A stretch of 56,204 nucleotides of DNA from Bacteroidaceae bacterium. GTDB lineage: Bacteria; Bacteroidota; Bacteroidia; Bacteroidales; Bacteroidaceae. Below are positions 27,033-35,398 of the stretch, one piece after another; the first letter of the stretch is position 1, and every line of letters starts with the position of its first letter. The stretch spans positions 1 to 56,204 of the forward strand of contig JAFYAT010000103.1 of the NCBI GenBank assembly GCA_017540585.1, read 5' to 3'. The position numbers and the translations under genes were made by a program. The notes beneath the pieces were generated by a model. It was not told the origin of the DNA and searched no databases. It worked only from the letters and a program-made list of their open reading frames with translations.

Positions 27033-27307
27033 CCCTCACCCGTTTTCTCTCATAAGCCCTTTTGTGATTATACAGAATATTCTTTCTGATTATAAGGAAA
27101 CCTGTTCCATGTTTTCATAATACTCCGTATCTTTGCATCGGGATTTGGAAGCAGAGCTTTCATCCGCATGACAGAAACGGCCACCCTGACATAAAGCGGA
27201 CATAAAGCAATGCCGAAGCCCTTGCCTAAGTGAAATCCTCTACGTCATAAAAACAAGTCTGTTTCCCTCAACAGACATAAGCATAAAGGAGAATACCGTT
27301 GGTGACC

Positions 27308-28705
27308 TCAGAAGTATGCCTTCCATGAGGATGCAACAATGAGGCGGTCGGGCATGATGTTGGTGAAGGTGTGGAAGTAATCTACCACAACTCCTGCAGA
27401 GTGGTTACGACTGTTGAGGATGTCAATTGACATTCCTGCTCCTACTTCGAAACGTGTCTGTTCGGGAAGTTGAAGGAATGGAGTAGTTGAGTTGTCGTCT
27501 AAACGCTCAAAGGTGATAGGCTGACTGTTGCGTACACCTGCCATCAGTCTTCCGCTCATGCGCTTCGTCATGTTCTGAGGTATGCTGAACTTAGCTGCAA
27601 TATCCGCATGGTACATAGATATGCTTTTGCCCATGATGGAAGTCGTACCAGCATCCTTGCCTGATAGGTCAACCTTGGCATGTGAAGTGGATATGCGTGC
27701 GAGTCCCTCTATGGCAAAGTTTGGTGTGAGGAACCAGCTTGCATCAAGTCCTATGGAGTATGGTGTAGATAGATGTACCGTAGCCTCTCCGTTGAAGTCC
27801 TCGAGCATTTCGAGATTGTCCGTTTCTACATGTTTAGTTCCCCATTCTGTTCCCATCATGAAGCGAATGCCAGATGGAGCGTTCTGCATCTTTCTAAGTC
27901 GTTTTCTGTATGCCTCACGACTCTCGAGAGTTTCTATTTCTCTTTCTCCAAGTATCTTGTCTGTGAGAAAATATCCGAGGTTGGCAGACATCATTCCAAT
28001 ACCCGCTCCTACGAATGTGTCGTGCACCCAATGGCTATTGTGACGCATACGCATGAACTGTGTTGCTGTGGCACATCCGTAACCGCCTATGCTCACCCAT
28101 GGACTTAGGTGGCCGTACTCGCGGCTGAGGATGGTTGCACTCATGTAGGCGAGGGAAGTGTGACCCGAAGGAAAAGACTGGTCATTCTCTCCATTAGGGC
28201 GGCGTTCCTTGACCGTATGTTTGAGGGCTTGTGTAGCACCTACGTGGATGGCGAGAGCCATAGAATTGGACACGATGAGTCGGTTCCAGCTACTTTTGCT
28301 CTTTACTCCCAATGATTTGAGAGCCCATGTGGCTGCAACTGGAGTGATGGCAACAGCATAGTCCTGTTTGCTGAAATGACGGTTCTCGTATAGTACTGCA
28401 TCTGTATAATATTTGCGTTGGGTGAACGCGTGAACTGCACCTTTGACAAGGCTTGTCCATCCTGTCCATTCCATTGACATCTCGTCCTTTGTGCTCTTCT
28501 TGCGCCAGGCTTCTTCTGATGCCATCATCATTTCCAAATCTCCGTATAACTTTGATTTTGGATTGCGGTCATGTTCGGCAATGAGCGCTTCGACTTCACG
28601 CACAAAGGATGAATCTACAGCCACAGGTTCTTGTGCCTGCACGTCTGTGGTACATGCAAACAAAACTGTAATTGCAATACTTGTTATTGTTTTGTGGTAA
28701 TTCAT
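27308..28705 (-). CDS. PAP2-family phosphatase fused to an outer-membrane-like barrel
   Basis: A 465-residue protein with signal peptide (cut near VQAQ, residue 24). The PAP2 catalytic motifs are complete: K-x6-RP (KHTVKERRPNG), PSGH (QSFPSGHTS) and R-x5-H-x3-D (RMRHNSHWVHD), about residues 165-235. The C-terminal 190 residues (from about 275, FMMGTEWGTKHVE onward) lack PAP2 helices and have alternating strands, as in a small beta-barrel or OM-associated domain. The PAP2 part would remove phosphate from lipid A or undecaprenyl diphosphate in the periplasm; which substrate is not visible. The fusion to a C-terminal strand-rich domain is recurrent in Bacteroidetes but uncharacterised. Confidence 0.88.
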   Translation of the reverse strand: MNYHKTITSIAITVLFACTTDVQAQEPVAVDSSFVREVEALIAEHDRNPKSKLYGDLEMMMASEEAWRKKSTKDEMSMEWTGWTSLVKGAVHAFTQRKYYTDAVLYENRHFSKQDYAVAITPVAATWALKSLGVKSKSSWNRLIVSNSMALAIHVGATQALKHTVKERRPNGENDQSFPSGHTSLAYMSATILSREYGHLSPWVSIGGYGCATATQFMRMRHNSHWVHDTFVGAGIGMMSANLGYFLTDKILGEREIETLESREAYRKRLRKMQNAPSGIRFMMGTEWGTKHVETDNLEMLEDFNGEATVHLSTPYSIGLDASWFLTPNFAIEGLARISTSHAKVDLSGKDAGTTSIMGKSISMYHADIAAKFSIPQNMTKRMSGRLMAGVRNSQPITFERLDDNSTTPFLQLPEQTRFEVGAGMSIDILNSRNHSAGVVVDYFHTFTNIMPDRLIVASSWKAYF

Positions 28706-28709
28706 GGTG

Positions 28710-28717
28710 CAAATGTA
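28710..28717 (-). promoter_or_regulatory. -7 box adjacent to the PAP2 start codon
   Basis: TACATTTG on the minus strand matches TAnnTTTG and ends only 5 nt before the ATG. If used, the mRNA would be leaderless or the real start would lie downstream. Confidence 0.45.
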
Positions 28718-28886
28718 GCGATTATTTGTAAATTATCACTAAATTTGCACTCAAAAAGGAACGTGTTTAGACACAGAGAACTCATGTAACTAAGAGGGAA
28801 CAGAAATCCAATTGTTGGTTTTGTATGTTCATCATGAAATAATGAGTTCTATGTTCTTTGTTTTTTTTGACTTTAATACTGGACTT

Positions 28887-29441
28887 ATGAATAGATATAC
28901 ATTCGCACTTATCCTGAGTTCATTCATACACTCGGCTGCAACCAAGGCGCAGGAGTTGGGCAACATTATACGTCAGATGCCTGACACAATTATTCCTACT
29001 TTGTCAAAGAATAATGTCCTTGACTTTGTGGATTATCAGGATAGCAAGATGAAAGCAGTCGTGACTAACAATCTTGGCTACAAGAGTGAGATGACGACTC
29101 TCACAACTGACTATGCCTTTATCCGCACATCATCCAATAGTGACATACAGATAAAGTTGCTTCCACTTGCTGACAGCAGTAAGATTGTCTCTCTTGTGCA
29201 TACCGTCACGTGCGACAGCATAAATGCAGACAGTCGTATCGAGTTCTATACTACCGATTGGAAACCTCTTAGTGTGGCGGATTATTTCTCGTTTAATGAC
29301 AAGGAAAATTTCTCACGCTATATACTTTCGCCAGATGATACTTCTATCCTCGTTCGTTTTACCAATCCTCTTGAGCCAAACAAGGATGTGAAACCACGTG
29401 AGTCAATTATCCTGAAGTGGAATGGCAAGAAGTATGAGTGA
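28887..29441 (+). CDS. DUF3256 family secreted protein
   Basis: About 184 residues with signal peptide MNRYTFALILSSFIHSAATK, cut near TKAQ. The start at 28887 is preferred over the in-frame ATG at 28812 because it begins exactly at the signal peptide. The body (IIRQMPDTIIPTLSKNNVLD, FVDYQDSKMKAVVTNNLGYK, then alternating strands) matches DUF3256, a Bacteroidales-specific periplasmic or outer-membrane-associated family of unknown function. It is divergent from the PAP2 gene and ends in a strong hairpin shared with the convergent rpmE2. Confidence 0.8.
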   Translation: MNRYTFALILSSFIHSAATKAQELGNIIRQMPDTIIPTLSKNNVLDFVDYQDSKMKAVVTNNLGYKSEMTTLTTDYAFIRTSSNSDIQIKLLPLADSSKIVSLVHTVTCDSINADSRIEFYTTDWKPLSVADYFSFNDKENFSRYILSPDDTSILVRFTNPLEPNKDVKPRESIILKWNGKKYE

Positions 29442-29571
29442 TAATTGATGCACATTGAATTCATTTCTTGTGTTTCTCATACTTGTCTGTTAGTATTCTG
29501 TTTGTTTTCTAAGAGAAATGAACAGGAACATAAGGGAAACATAATGTAACTATAAGTGAAAGGATATAAAA

Positions 29572-29604
29572 AAGAACGTAATCGCTTGATGCAATTACGT
29601 TCTT
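29572..29604. terminator. Terminator between DUF3256 and rpmE2
   Basis: AAGAACGTAAT (29572-29582) pairs with ATTACGTTCTT (29594-29604), with A and T tracts on the two sides; it can serve both convergent genes. Confidence 0.85.
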
Positions 29605-29639
29605 ATTTTTTTAGTATATCTTAAAGAATTTTCTTCAGA

Positions 29640-29894
29640 TTACTTCTTCATAGCAGCGTAGCGGCTCATGAACTTATCAACACGTCCTGCAGTATCGACG
29701 AGCTTAGCCTTACCTGTGTAGAATGGGTGTGAAGTAGAAGAAATTTCAATCTTGACTACTGGATACTCCTGACCGTCAGTAAATACTTCTGTGTCATTTG
29801 TCTTTGCTGTTGAGCGAGAAAGGAACATATCGCCATTTGACATATCCTTGAAGATAACTGTGCGATAGTTCTCTGGGTGAATACCTTGCTTCAT
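29640..29894 (-). CDS. rpmE2: 50S ribosomal protein L31, type B
   Basis: An 84-residue ribosomal protein. It starts [20 protein letters not shown] and has the type B loop ([20 protein letters not shown]) with YTGKAK. The zinc-binding Cys pair of type A L31 is absent, as expected for the zinc-independent form. It is a single-gene unit with a consensus promoter at 29992-30023 and a leader of about 95 nt, long enough for regulation. Confidence 0.97.
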   Translation of the reverse strand: MKQGIHPENYRTVIFKDMSNGDMFLSRSTAKTNDTEVFTDGQEYPVVKIEISSTSHPFYTGKAKLVDTAGRVDKFMSRYAAMKK

Positions 29895-29991
29895 AATTTT
29901 ATTGTTTTTATACAGTTCAATATTATTGCTGGTAACAATAAATAATTTTAATAATCTCTATGTGAAGACGGATTTCTCCGAATTCAGCGTG

Positions 29992-30023
29992 CAAAATTAG
30001 CAATTTCCGATGAACTGACAAAA
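29992..30023 (-). promoter_or_regulatory. Consensus promoter of rpmE2
   Basis: Minus strand: TTTTG (30019-30023), 19-bp spacer, TAATTTTG (29992-29999). A near-perfect Bacteroidetes -33/-7 promoter. Confidence 0.82.
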
Positions 30024-30104
30024 CATTTTCGATATTTTCTTCTAAAACATCAGCAATATATGTAAATCGAATGTCAAATGTATGTTAATTGTTGATAGAT
30101 AATG

Positions 30105-30749
30105 CTAATCAACTTTCGCTTTCTTCGGATTCTTGAGTCCTATAGTTCCCATATATACTGAGGCGTCTCCGAGGATAGTCACCTTGTGACCGAGCATGAA
30201 AGGATTGTCAACAAGATTGAGCGAATTACGTATGTCGATATGCGTGCCTTTAGGGAGTTGTATTGGTACGCACAACTCGGCAGAGACTTCGTCGGGTGCA
30301 CATCCTATTATAATGTTTGTCACCACGTTGCCAGTGCCGAATTCGGCATAATTGATGCTTTTGCCTTGTATGTAGCCTACGATGAATCCTGTTATCCATA
30401 TATTTTGTATGTTCTTCTCACCAGCAACAATTCTTGATGCCACATCGCCAAGCAGAAAGTCGTATATGGTATATGGGTTGTCTTCTGTTCCTGCTCCAGA
30501 GGTATAGAAAGAATCTTTGATGTTTGTTGAATCTTTAATCTCGCCATTTTCAAGGTCAAGAGTACAATTGTATATCCATCCAGTTTTGAACGGATGCAAG
30601 ATCGAGTCTTCGTCTTCAATATCCGTAGTCTTTTCCTTCTTTGTGGTTGGTGCATCCTCTGAAGGAATGTTCGGTATCTCCACCTTTTCGCACGAAAAGA
30701 TGGAGAACATCACAAGCGTGATTAGGATATATGGCGACACTTTGTCCAT
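30105..30749 (-). CDS. Lipoprotein with DUF6359-like domain
   Basis: A 214-residue lipoprotein (LVMFSIFSCEK, Cys about residue 20) with an acidic Thr/Asp/Glu linker up to about residue 60. The C-terminal domain has GAGTEDNPYTIYDFLLGDVA, then IWITGFIVGYIQGKSINYAE and a final VTILGDASVYMGTIGLKNPK, which fits the DUF6359 OB-fold-like family found in Bacteroidales surface lipoproteins. Function unknown. A TATATTTG -7 box lies at 30814-30821 on the same strand, about 65 nt upstream of the start. Confidence 0.72.
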   Translation of the reverse strand: MDKVSPYILITLVMFSIFSCEKVEIPNIPSEDAPTTKKEKTTDIEDEDSILHPFKTGWIYNCTLDLENGEIKDSTNIKDSFYTSGAGTEDNPYTIYDFLLGDVASRIVAGEKNIQNIWITGFIVGYIQGKSINYAEFGTGNVVTNIIIGCAPDEVSAELCVPIQLPKGTHIDIRNSLNLVDNPFMLGHKVTILGDASVYMGTIGLKNPKKAKVD

Positions 30750-31034
30750 TGGATTTGTCTCTCTGTGATATTATGTTTTTCAGCACAAGGTGTGCGATTG
30801 TATATCTCGATTGCAAATATAAAGAGAATATTAAAGGAGTATTAAAAGTTTGTGAACTTTCTACATTTTTGACTCATTATTTTACGTCAGATATGCAAAA
30901 ACAAGATACGAAATGTAAGGTACAGATACCATTAAGAAAGAATTTGAGGCATAAGTATGTGTAAAAAATCATAAATAGTAATAAATGAGCAAAAAAATAA
31001 TGGCAAAAGACGTGGGAGAACGGAAAAAATGCGC

Positions 31035-31042
31035 TACCTTTG
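31035..31042 (+). promoter_or_regulatory. -7 box for fba
   Basis: TACCTTTG matches TAnnTTTG exactly, about 80 nt upstream of the fba start; the -33 region is not obvious. It supports the shorter start of the aldolase. The remaining DNA from 30750 to 31121 contains only this box, the 30814-30821 box of the opposite gene and A/T-rich sequence. Confidence 0.6.
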
Positions 31043-31121
31043 CAATGCTTTTCGTGAAATGAAGCGTAAAGTCTTAAATAGGGTAAAAAGTTTATATACT
31101 TATTTTCTAAATATTAACATT

Positions 31122-32129
31122 ATGGTAAATTACAAAGAACTTGGTCTCGTAAATACACGCGAGATGTTCAAGAGAGCTATTGCTGGTGGCTACGCTATCC
31201 CAGCTTTCAACTTCAACACAATGGAGCAGATGCAGGCTATCGTTATGGCTGCAGTTGAGACAAAGTCTCCAGTTATCATGCAGGTTTCAAAGGGTGCTCG
31301 TAACTACGCTAACGGCACAATCCTCCGTAACCTTGCTAAGGGTGCTGTTGAGTACGCTAAGGAACTCGGTTGTGAGGCTCCTGAAATCGTTCTCCACCTC
31401 GACCACGGAGATACTTTCGAGCTCTGTAAGGATTGTATCGACAACGGTTTCTCTTCTGTAATGATCGATGGTTCTTCACTTCCATACGAGGAGAACGTTG
31501 CACTCGCAAAGAAGGTTGTTGACTACGCTCACCAGTTCGACGTAACAGTTGAGGCTGAGCTTGGTGTTCTTGCTGGTGTTGAGGACGAGGTTGTTGCAGC
31601 TGAGTCTCACTACACTAAGCCAGAGGAGGTTATCGACTTTGCTACTCGCACAGGTTGTGACTCTCTCGCTATCTCAATCGGTACTTCTCACGGTGCTCAC
31701 AAGTTCACTCCAGAACAGTGTACACTCGTAAATGGCGTACTCGTTCCACCACCATTGGCATTCGACGTACTCGCTGAGATCGAGAAGAAGCTCCCAGGAT
31801 TCCCAATCGTACTCCACGGTTCTTCTTCAGTTCCACAGGATGAGGTTGCTACAATCAACAAGTACGGTGGTAAGCTCGAGGCTGCTATCGGTATTCCAGA
31901 GGAGCAGCTCCGCAAGGCTTCTAAGTCAGCCGTATGTAAGATCAACATCGACTCTGACTCACGTCTCGCTATGACTGCTGCTATCCGTAAGTATCTCGCT
32001 GAGAACCCATCACACTTCGACCCACGTCAGTACCTCAAGCCAGCACGTGAGAACATGAAGAAGATGTACATCCACAAGATCGTTAACGTTCTTGGTTCTG
32101 ATGGCAAGCTCGCTTGCGCTAACAAGTAA
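31122..32129 (+). CDS. fba: Class II fructose-1,6-bisphosphate aldolase
   Basis: A 335-residue zinc-dependent aldolase of glycolysis and gluconeogenesis, splitting fructose-1,6-bisphosphate into DHAP and glyceraldehyde-3-phosphate. The start at 31122 (MVNYKELGLVNTREMFKRAI) fits the family; the reading frame is open upstream to 31029 but overlaps the promoter. Visible motifs: HLDHGDTFELCKDCIDNGF (catalytic Asp and zinc His), VEAELG (zinc Glu), SIGTSHGAHK (zinc His and phosphate loop) and IVLHGSSS. Codon use is strongly biased to CTC, GCT, CGT and TCT compared with the neighbours, a sign of very high expression. It ends in a textbook terminator. Confidence 0.97.
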   Translation: MVNYKELGLVNTREMFKRAIAGGYAIPAFNFNTMEQMQAIVMAAVETKSPVIMQVSKGARNYANGTILRNLAKGAVEYAKELGCEAPEIVLHLDHGDTFELCKDCIDNGFSSVMIDGSSLPYEENVALAKKVVDYAHQFDVTVEAELGVLAGVEDEVVAAESHYTKPEEVIDFATRTGCDSLAISIGTSHGAHKFTPEQCTLVNGVLVPPPLAFDVLAEIEKKLPGFPIVLHGSSSVPQDEVATINKYGGKLEAAIGIPEEQLRKASKSAVCKINIDSDSRLAMTAAIRKYLAENPSHFDPRQYLKPARENMKKMYIHKIVNVLGSDGKLACANK

Positions 32130-32153
32130 TTTAGTACAACTAAATAACTCTTC

Positions 32154-32186
32154 GGACGCTTTCCTCATTGGAAGGCGTCCTTTTTT
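32154..32186 (+). terminator. Terminator of fba
   Basis: GGACGCTTTCC (32154-32164) pairs with GGAAGGCGTCC (32170-32180; one mismatched pair), followed by TTTTTT. Confidence 0.93.
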
Positions 32187-32197
32187 ATGTCTTTATG

Positions 32198-32228
32198 TTT
32201 TGTTAATCAAGTTTTTTATATAACTTTG
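32198..32228 (+). promoter_or_regulatory. Promoter of the D-2-hydroxyacid dehydrogenase gene
   Basis: TTTTG at 32198-32202, 18-bp spacer, TAACTTTG at 32221-32228; start codon 28 nt downstream. Confidence 0.8.
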
Positions 32229-32256
32229 CAACAGAAAGTAACGAAAGAAGATAAAC

Positions 32257-33219
32257 ATGAAGATAGTAATACTTGACGGATATACAGTAACACAGAATGA
32301 TTTGAACTGGAATGCCCTTGAGGACATTGCCGAGGTAGAAGTATATGAACGTACTTCGCCAGAGGAGGTAGTGACTCGATGCAAGGGAGCAGAGATGGTT
32401 CTTACTAATAAGGTGGTACTAGATGCCGCAACACTCAATATGTTGCCACGACTTATGTATATAGGTGTGCTGGCAACAGGATATAATGTGGTTGACCTTG
32501 AGGCTGCCACACGACAGAGTATTGTTGTCACTAACATTCCTGCGTATAGCACCAATAGTGTTGCGCAGATGGTGTTCAGTCACATACTTAATATTGTGAG
32601 TCGTGTAGGTCATTATGCAGAGGAGAATCGTAAGGGTAAGTGGAGCAACTCTGCCGACTTCTGTTACCTCGACCATAACCTCTTTGAACTTGCGGGCAAG
32701 AAGATCGGTATCATCGGACTTGGCAATACGGGTAAGGCAACAGCACAGATTGCCCTCGGCTTTGGCATGAATGTGCTTGCATATACTTCTAAGGACGCAG
32801 AAGACCTTCCTGAGGGAATAAGGAAGGTCACTATGGATGAACTGATGGAGATGAGTGACATCATCTCGCTTCATTGTCCTCTTAATGATGACACACGGCA
32901 TATCATAAATGCAGAGAACCTCAGTAAGATGAAACATTCTGCAATCGTCATCAATACAGGTAGAGGTCCGCTTGTCAACGATAATGATGTGGCAGAAGCC
33001 CTCAATAATGATGTTATTGCAGCATACGGAGCAGACGTAGTTACCACAGAACCTGTTTCTGCAGACAATCCTCTCCTTACAGCTAAGAATTGTTTCCTCA
33101 CTCCTCATATTGCATGGGCTACACATGAGGCACGCCAGCGCCTTATTAATATATGTGTGGATAACGTCAAGGCATTTATTGATGGAGAAGCAATAAATCA
33201 GGTGAATAAGGAAGTTTGA
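32257..33219 (+). CDS. D-2-hydroxyacid dehydrogenase (glycerate dehydrogenase / hydroxypyruvate reductase-like)
   Basis: A 320-residue NAD(P)H-dependent dehydrogenase. The Rossmann motif is GIIGLGNTGKATAQIALGFG (about residues 149-168); the catalytic Arg lies in NTGRGPLVND, the Glu in the TTEPVSADNPL segment and the His in LTPHIAWAT. Closest in pattern to bacterial glycerate dehydrogenase (HprA-type), which interconverts hydroxypyruvate and glycerate, but substrate specificity cannot be read from sequence. It is a single-gene unit with its own promoter and a terminator shared with the convergent Crp/Fnr gene. Confidence 0.92.
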   Translation: MKIVILDGYTVTQNDLNWNALEDIAEVEVYERTSPEEVVTRCKGAEMVLTNKVVLDAATLNMLPRLMYIGVLATGYNVVDLEAATRQSIVVTNIPAYSTNSVAQMVFSHILNIVSRVGHYAEENRKGKWSNSADFCYLDHNLFELAGKKIGIIGLGNTGKATAQIALGFGMNVLAYTSKDAEDLPEGIRKVTMDELMEMSDIISLHCPLNDDTRHIINAENLSKMKHSAIVINTGRGPLVNDNDVAEALNNDVIAAYGADVVTTEPVSADNPLLTAKNCFLTPHIAWATHEARQRLINICVDNVKAFIDGEAINQVNKEV

Positions 33220-33233
33220 TACATTCTTAATTC

Positions 33234-33280
33234 TAACAATAACAGCCATTAGGTTTTTTACCTAATGGCTGTTATTGTTA
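33234..33280. terminator. Bidirectional terminator, 21-bp perfect stem
   Basis: Positions 33234-33254 pair perfectly with 33260-33280; the right arm includes the stop codon of the convergent Crp/Fnr gene. The loop is T-rich. Confidence 0.88.
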
Positions 33281-33874
33281 GATATCGTCTTCAGAAGTAC
33301 TTGCCCTTACTCGGGAAAGTGTCTCTGGTGTCATCTGTAGATACGAAGCAACGTAGTGAAGTGGGGCACGACGCACGATGTCGGGATTCTCCCTTAGAGT
33401 TCGCAGATAACGCTCCTTGGCACTCTCAAATCGGATTACGTCTGCTTTCTGTTGTGAGATGATAAGTGAACGTTGCTCTATGGCAAAGATGAGCTGGCAT
33501 ACCTCAAAGGAAGAACTTGCCCACTCGAATAGTTCATCATGAGGAATACCATAGAGAATGCCTGGCTCAAGCATGGAAATCTGGATGCGTGAAGGCTCGC
33601 GCTGGAAGAAACTTTCGATACAGATTACCATATCACCCTCGTGGGCGATGTGTTCCGCCACCGTGAGTTTCTGCTTATGGTAAGACTGAAGTACGAGACC
33701 GCGCTCTACATAATACATATAGTCGCAAACCTCGCCCTCGGACAGTACCAAGGCGCCTCGTAGAAGCTTTCGTGGAACGAGCATATTGGCAAACCGTTCC
33801 ATTGCCTCTGGGCTTAATGTTATGTTGTAGCTACGACATATTTCTCTTGCTACATCTCTTTTCTTTTCCAACAT
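33278..33874 (-). CDS. Crp/Fnr family transcriptional regulator
   Basis: A 198-residue regulator. The N-terminal cyclic-nucleotide-binding-like barrel (about 30-130) contains LRGALVLSEGEVCDYMYYVE and AHEGDMVICIESFF, and a C-terminal helix-turn-helix follows (about 165-192, APLHYVASYLQMTPETLSRV). No Cys cluster for an FeS centre is present, so it is not a classical Fnr, and the residues that bind cAMP in Crp are not clearly kept. It is convergent with the dehydrogenase gene. Target and ligand unknown. Confidence 0.9.
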   Translation of the reverse strand: MLEKKRDVAREICRSYNITLSPEAMERFANMLVPRKLLRGALVLSEGEVCDYMYYVERGLVLQSYHKQKLTVAEHIAHEGDMVICIESFFQREPSRIQISMLEPGILYGIPHDELFEWASSSFEVCQLIFAIEQRSLIISQQKADVIRFESAKERYLRTLRENPDIVRRAPLHYVASYLQMTPETLSRVRASTSEDDI

Positions 33875-33928
33875 AAAGATTTAATTAAGATATTTGGTAA
33901 TTAGTATTTTGTGCTATGTAATTTAAGG

Positions 33929-34042
33929 ATTAAGAGTTAAGATTGAAAAATAAAATTTGTCTGGATATTATCCGTTTTTTATATAATGACAGTTATTGTT
34001 TGTGTCTTTGTTAATCTTAATTTTTAAATCTTAACTCTTAAT
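33929..34042. repeat. Inverted repeat in the gap before yggS end
   Basis: ATTAAGAGTTAAGATT (33929-33944) is perfectly inverted at 34027-34042, 82 bp apart, immediately next to the yggS stop. The A/T-rich interior encodes nothing recognisable. It may act as a long hairpin 3' end for yggS or be a small repeat element. Confidence 0.6.
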
Positions 34043-34044
34043 TC

Positions 34045-34719
34045 TTAATTCATTGAGTAGTTTCTTGCTCCGAATATCATGCTGCCCACGCGTACCATGG
34101 TGCTGTGTTCTTCCTGAGCAATCATGTAGTCTCCACTCATTCCCATTGATAGTTCCTTAAAATGTGGTGCGTCGGCAAAGAAACGTTGTTTGACTGCCTC
34201 GAATGTTTCGTGGGCGTATCTGAATTCCTTGTGTATCTGCGTTTCGTCATCTGTGTTTGTAGCCATACACATAAGTCCTGTTATGCGTACGTTTGTGAGC
34301 GACTTCCATTCGCCTGCCTCAAGCATTTCCGTAAGTTCGTCAGGAGTGAATCCATACTTTGTCTCTTCTTGTGCTATGTGCATCTGGAGGAGGCAGTCGA
34401 TTACACGTCCTACCTTCTGTGCCTGACGGTCAATCTCGTTCAGGAGCTTTACGGTATCTACTGCATGAATGAGGCTGATGAAAGGTGCTATGTACTTCAC
34501 CTTGTTGGTTTGTAGGTGTCCGATGAAGTGCCACTCTATGTCCTTTGGCAATGCTTCATACTTGACCATCAGTTCCTGCACGTGACTCTCTCCGAAGACA
34601 CGCTGACCTGCATCGTATGCCTCTCGCAGGCTCTCCACAGGATGGAACTTTGATACTGCAACAAGGCAAACACCCTCGTGAAGAGAGGCTTTAACCTTGT
34701 TCAAATTCTGGCTTATCAT
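34045..34719 (-). CDS. yggS: YggS/PLPBP family PLP-homeostasis protein
   Basis: About 224 residues. The open frame extends to 34797, but the Met at 34719 (MISQNLNKVKASLHEGV) fits the family start and avoids a basic nonsense extension. Key features: LVAVSKFHP with the PLP-binding Lys, VFGESHVQELMVKYEALP, WHFIGHLQTNKVKYI, LMCMATNTDD, and SMGMSGDYMIA with the phosphate-binding region. It binds pyridoxal phosphate without known catalysis and buffers B6 vitamers and amino acids. It overlaps the DUF4494 gene by 29 nt, so the two are translationally linked, a conserved pair in Bacteroidales. Confidence 0.93.
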   Translation of the reverse strand: MISQNLNKVKASLHEGVCLVAVSKFHPVESLREAYDAGQRVFGESHVQELMVKYEALPKDIEWHFIGHLQTNKVKYIAPFISLIHAVDTVKLLNEIDRQAQKVGRVIDCLLQMHIAQEETKYGFTPDELTEMLEAGEWKSLTNVRITGLMCMATNTDDETQIHKEFRYAHETFEAVKQRFFADAPHFKELSMGMSGDYMIAQEEHSTMVRVGSMIFGARNYSMN

Positions 34720-35179
34720 TCTGCTTGTCCTCCTTCTGTGAATATGGGAACACATCAAGGATTGCAGTCTCGGTAATGGCTGCCACCTCGTAGTCACCCA
34801 TAGTACCCTTCATTCCTTCCTCAAAATTCTGGAGTGCGTCTGCGACGTTACCTGCCTGAACGAGGATATTAGTTGAAGTTCTCTTCTCTGTCTGTGTCTT
34901 GTCGTCGAATGTGACAAACACGCACTTTACCTTGTACCACTTGTCTGCACTCTCCAATTCGCTTGGGAACAACTCTGAGTAGCGGGCACGCTTGATGTTG
35001 TCCACTTCAAGCGGGCCATTGGCACAATAAGGAGTCACCTCCTCTATAATGCGTGACTCTGCCTCCGTGAAGTTGAGAGCATCGATGAGGTAAGTCTGTG
35101 TAACTTTCTGAGGGAGGTCTTTTCCTTCTACCTGCTTCTCGAGTTTTACCTTACACTCGAACCAGCCATTTATTATCAT
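34691..35179 (-). CDS. DUF4494 domain protein
   Basis: A 162-residue cytoplasmic protein: MIINGWFECKVKLEKQVEGK, then YLIDALNFTEAESRI and SADKWYKVKCVFVTFDDKT, matching DUF4494, a Bacteroidetes family of unknown function. The Trp-Phe-Glu start and FTEAE motif are hallmarks. Its 3' end overlaps yggS, which suggests related roles, perhaps with PLP or amino-acid balance. Upstream a TATATTTG -7 box lies at 35257-35264 on the minus strand. Confidence 0.85.
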   Translation of the reverse strand: MIINGWFECKVKLEKQVEGKDLPQKVTQTYLIDALNFTEAESRIIEEVTPYCANGPLEVDNIKRARYSELFPSELESADKWYKVKCVFVTFDDKTQTEKRTSTNILVQAGNVADALQNFEEGMKGTMGDYEVAAITETAILDVFPYSQKEDKQNDKPEFEQG

Positions 35180-35398
35180 ACGTTCTTTATATATTTACGT
35201 GGTTTAACTAAAATTGGTTTTTCTTTACATGAAACTTTGTCATGTGAATTTGGATGCAAATATATAAAATCTGAATCAAAAAATAATGATTTGACCTGTT
35301 ATTTGCGCTGTTTTCAAGAAAAACTTCCGATATTTGCCGTAAATTTTGAGAAAAGAAGATATAATATATAACAATTTTATTGATTTAGATTAAAAACT

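Noticed and set aside
32419-33249. 276-residue Cys-rich minus-strand frame opposite the dehydrogenase gene
   Set aside because: A shadow of the well-supported dehydrogenase; composition is abnormal and no start signals exist.
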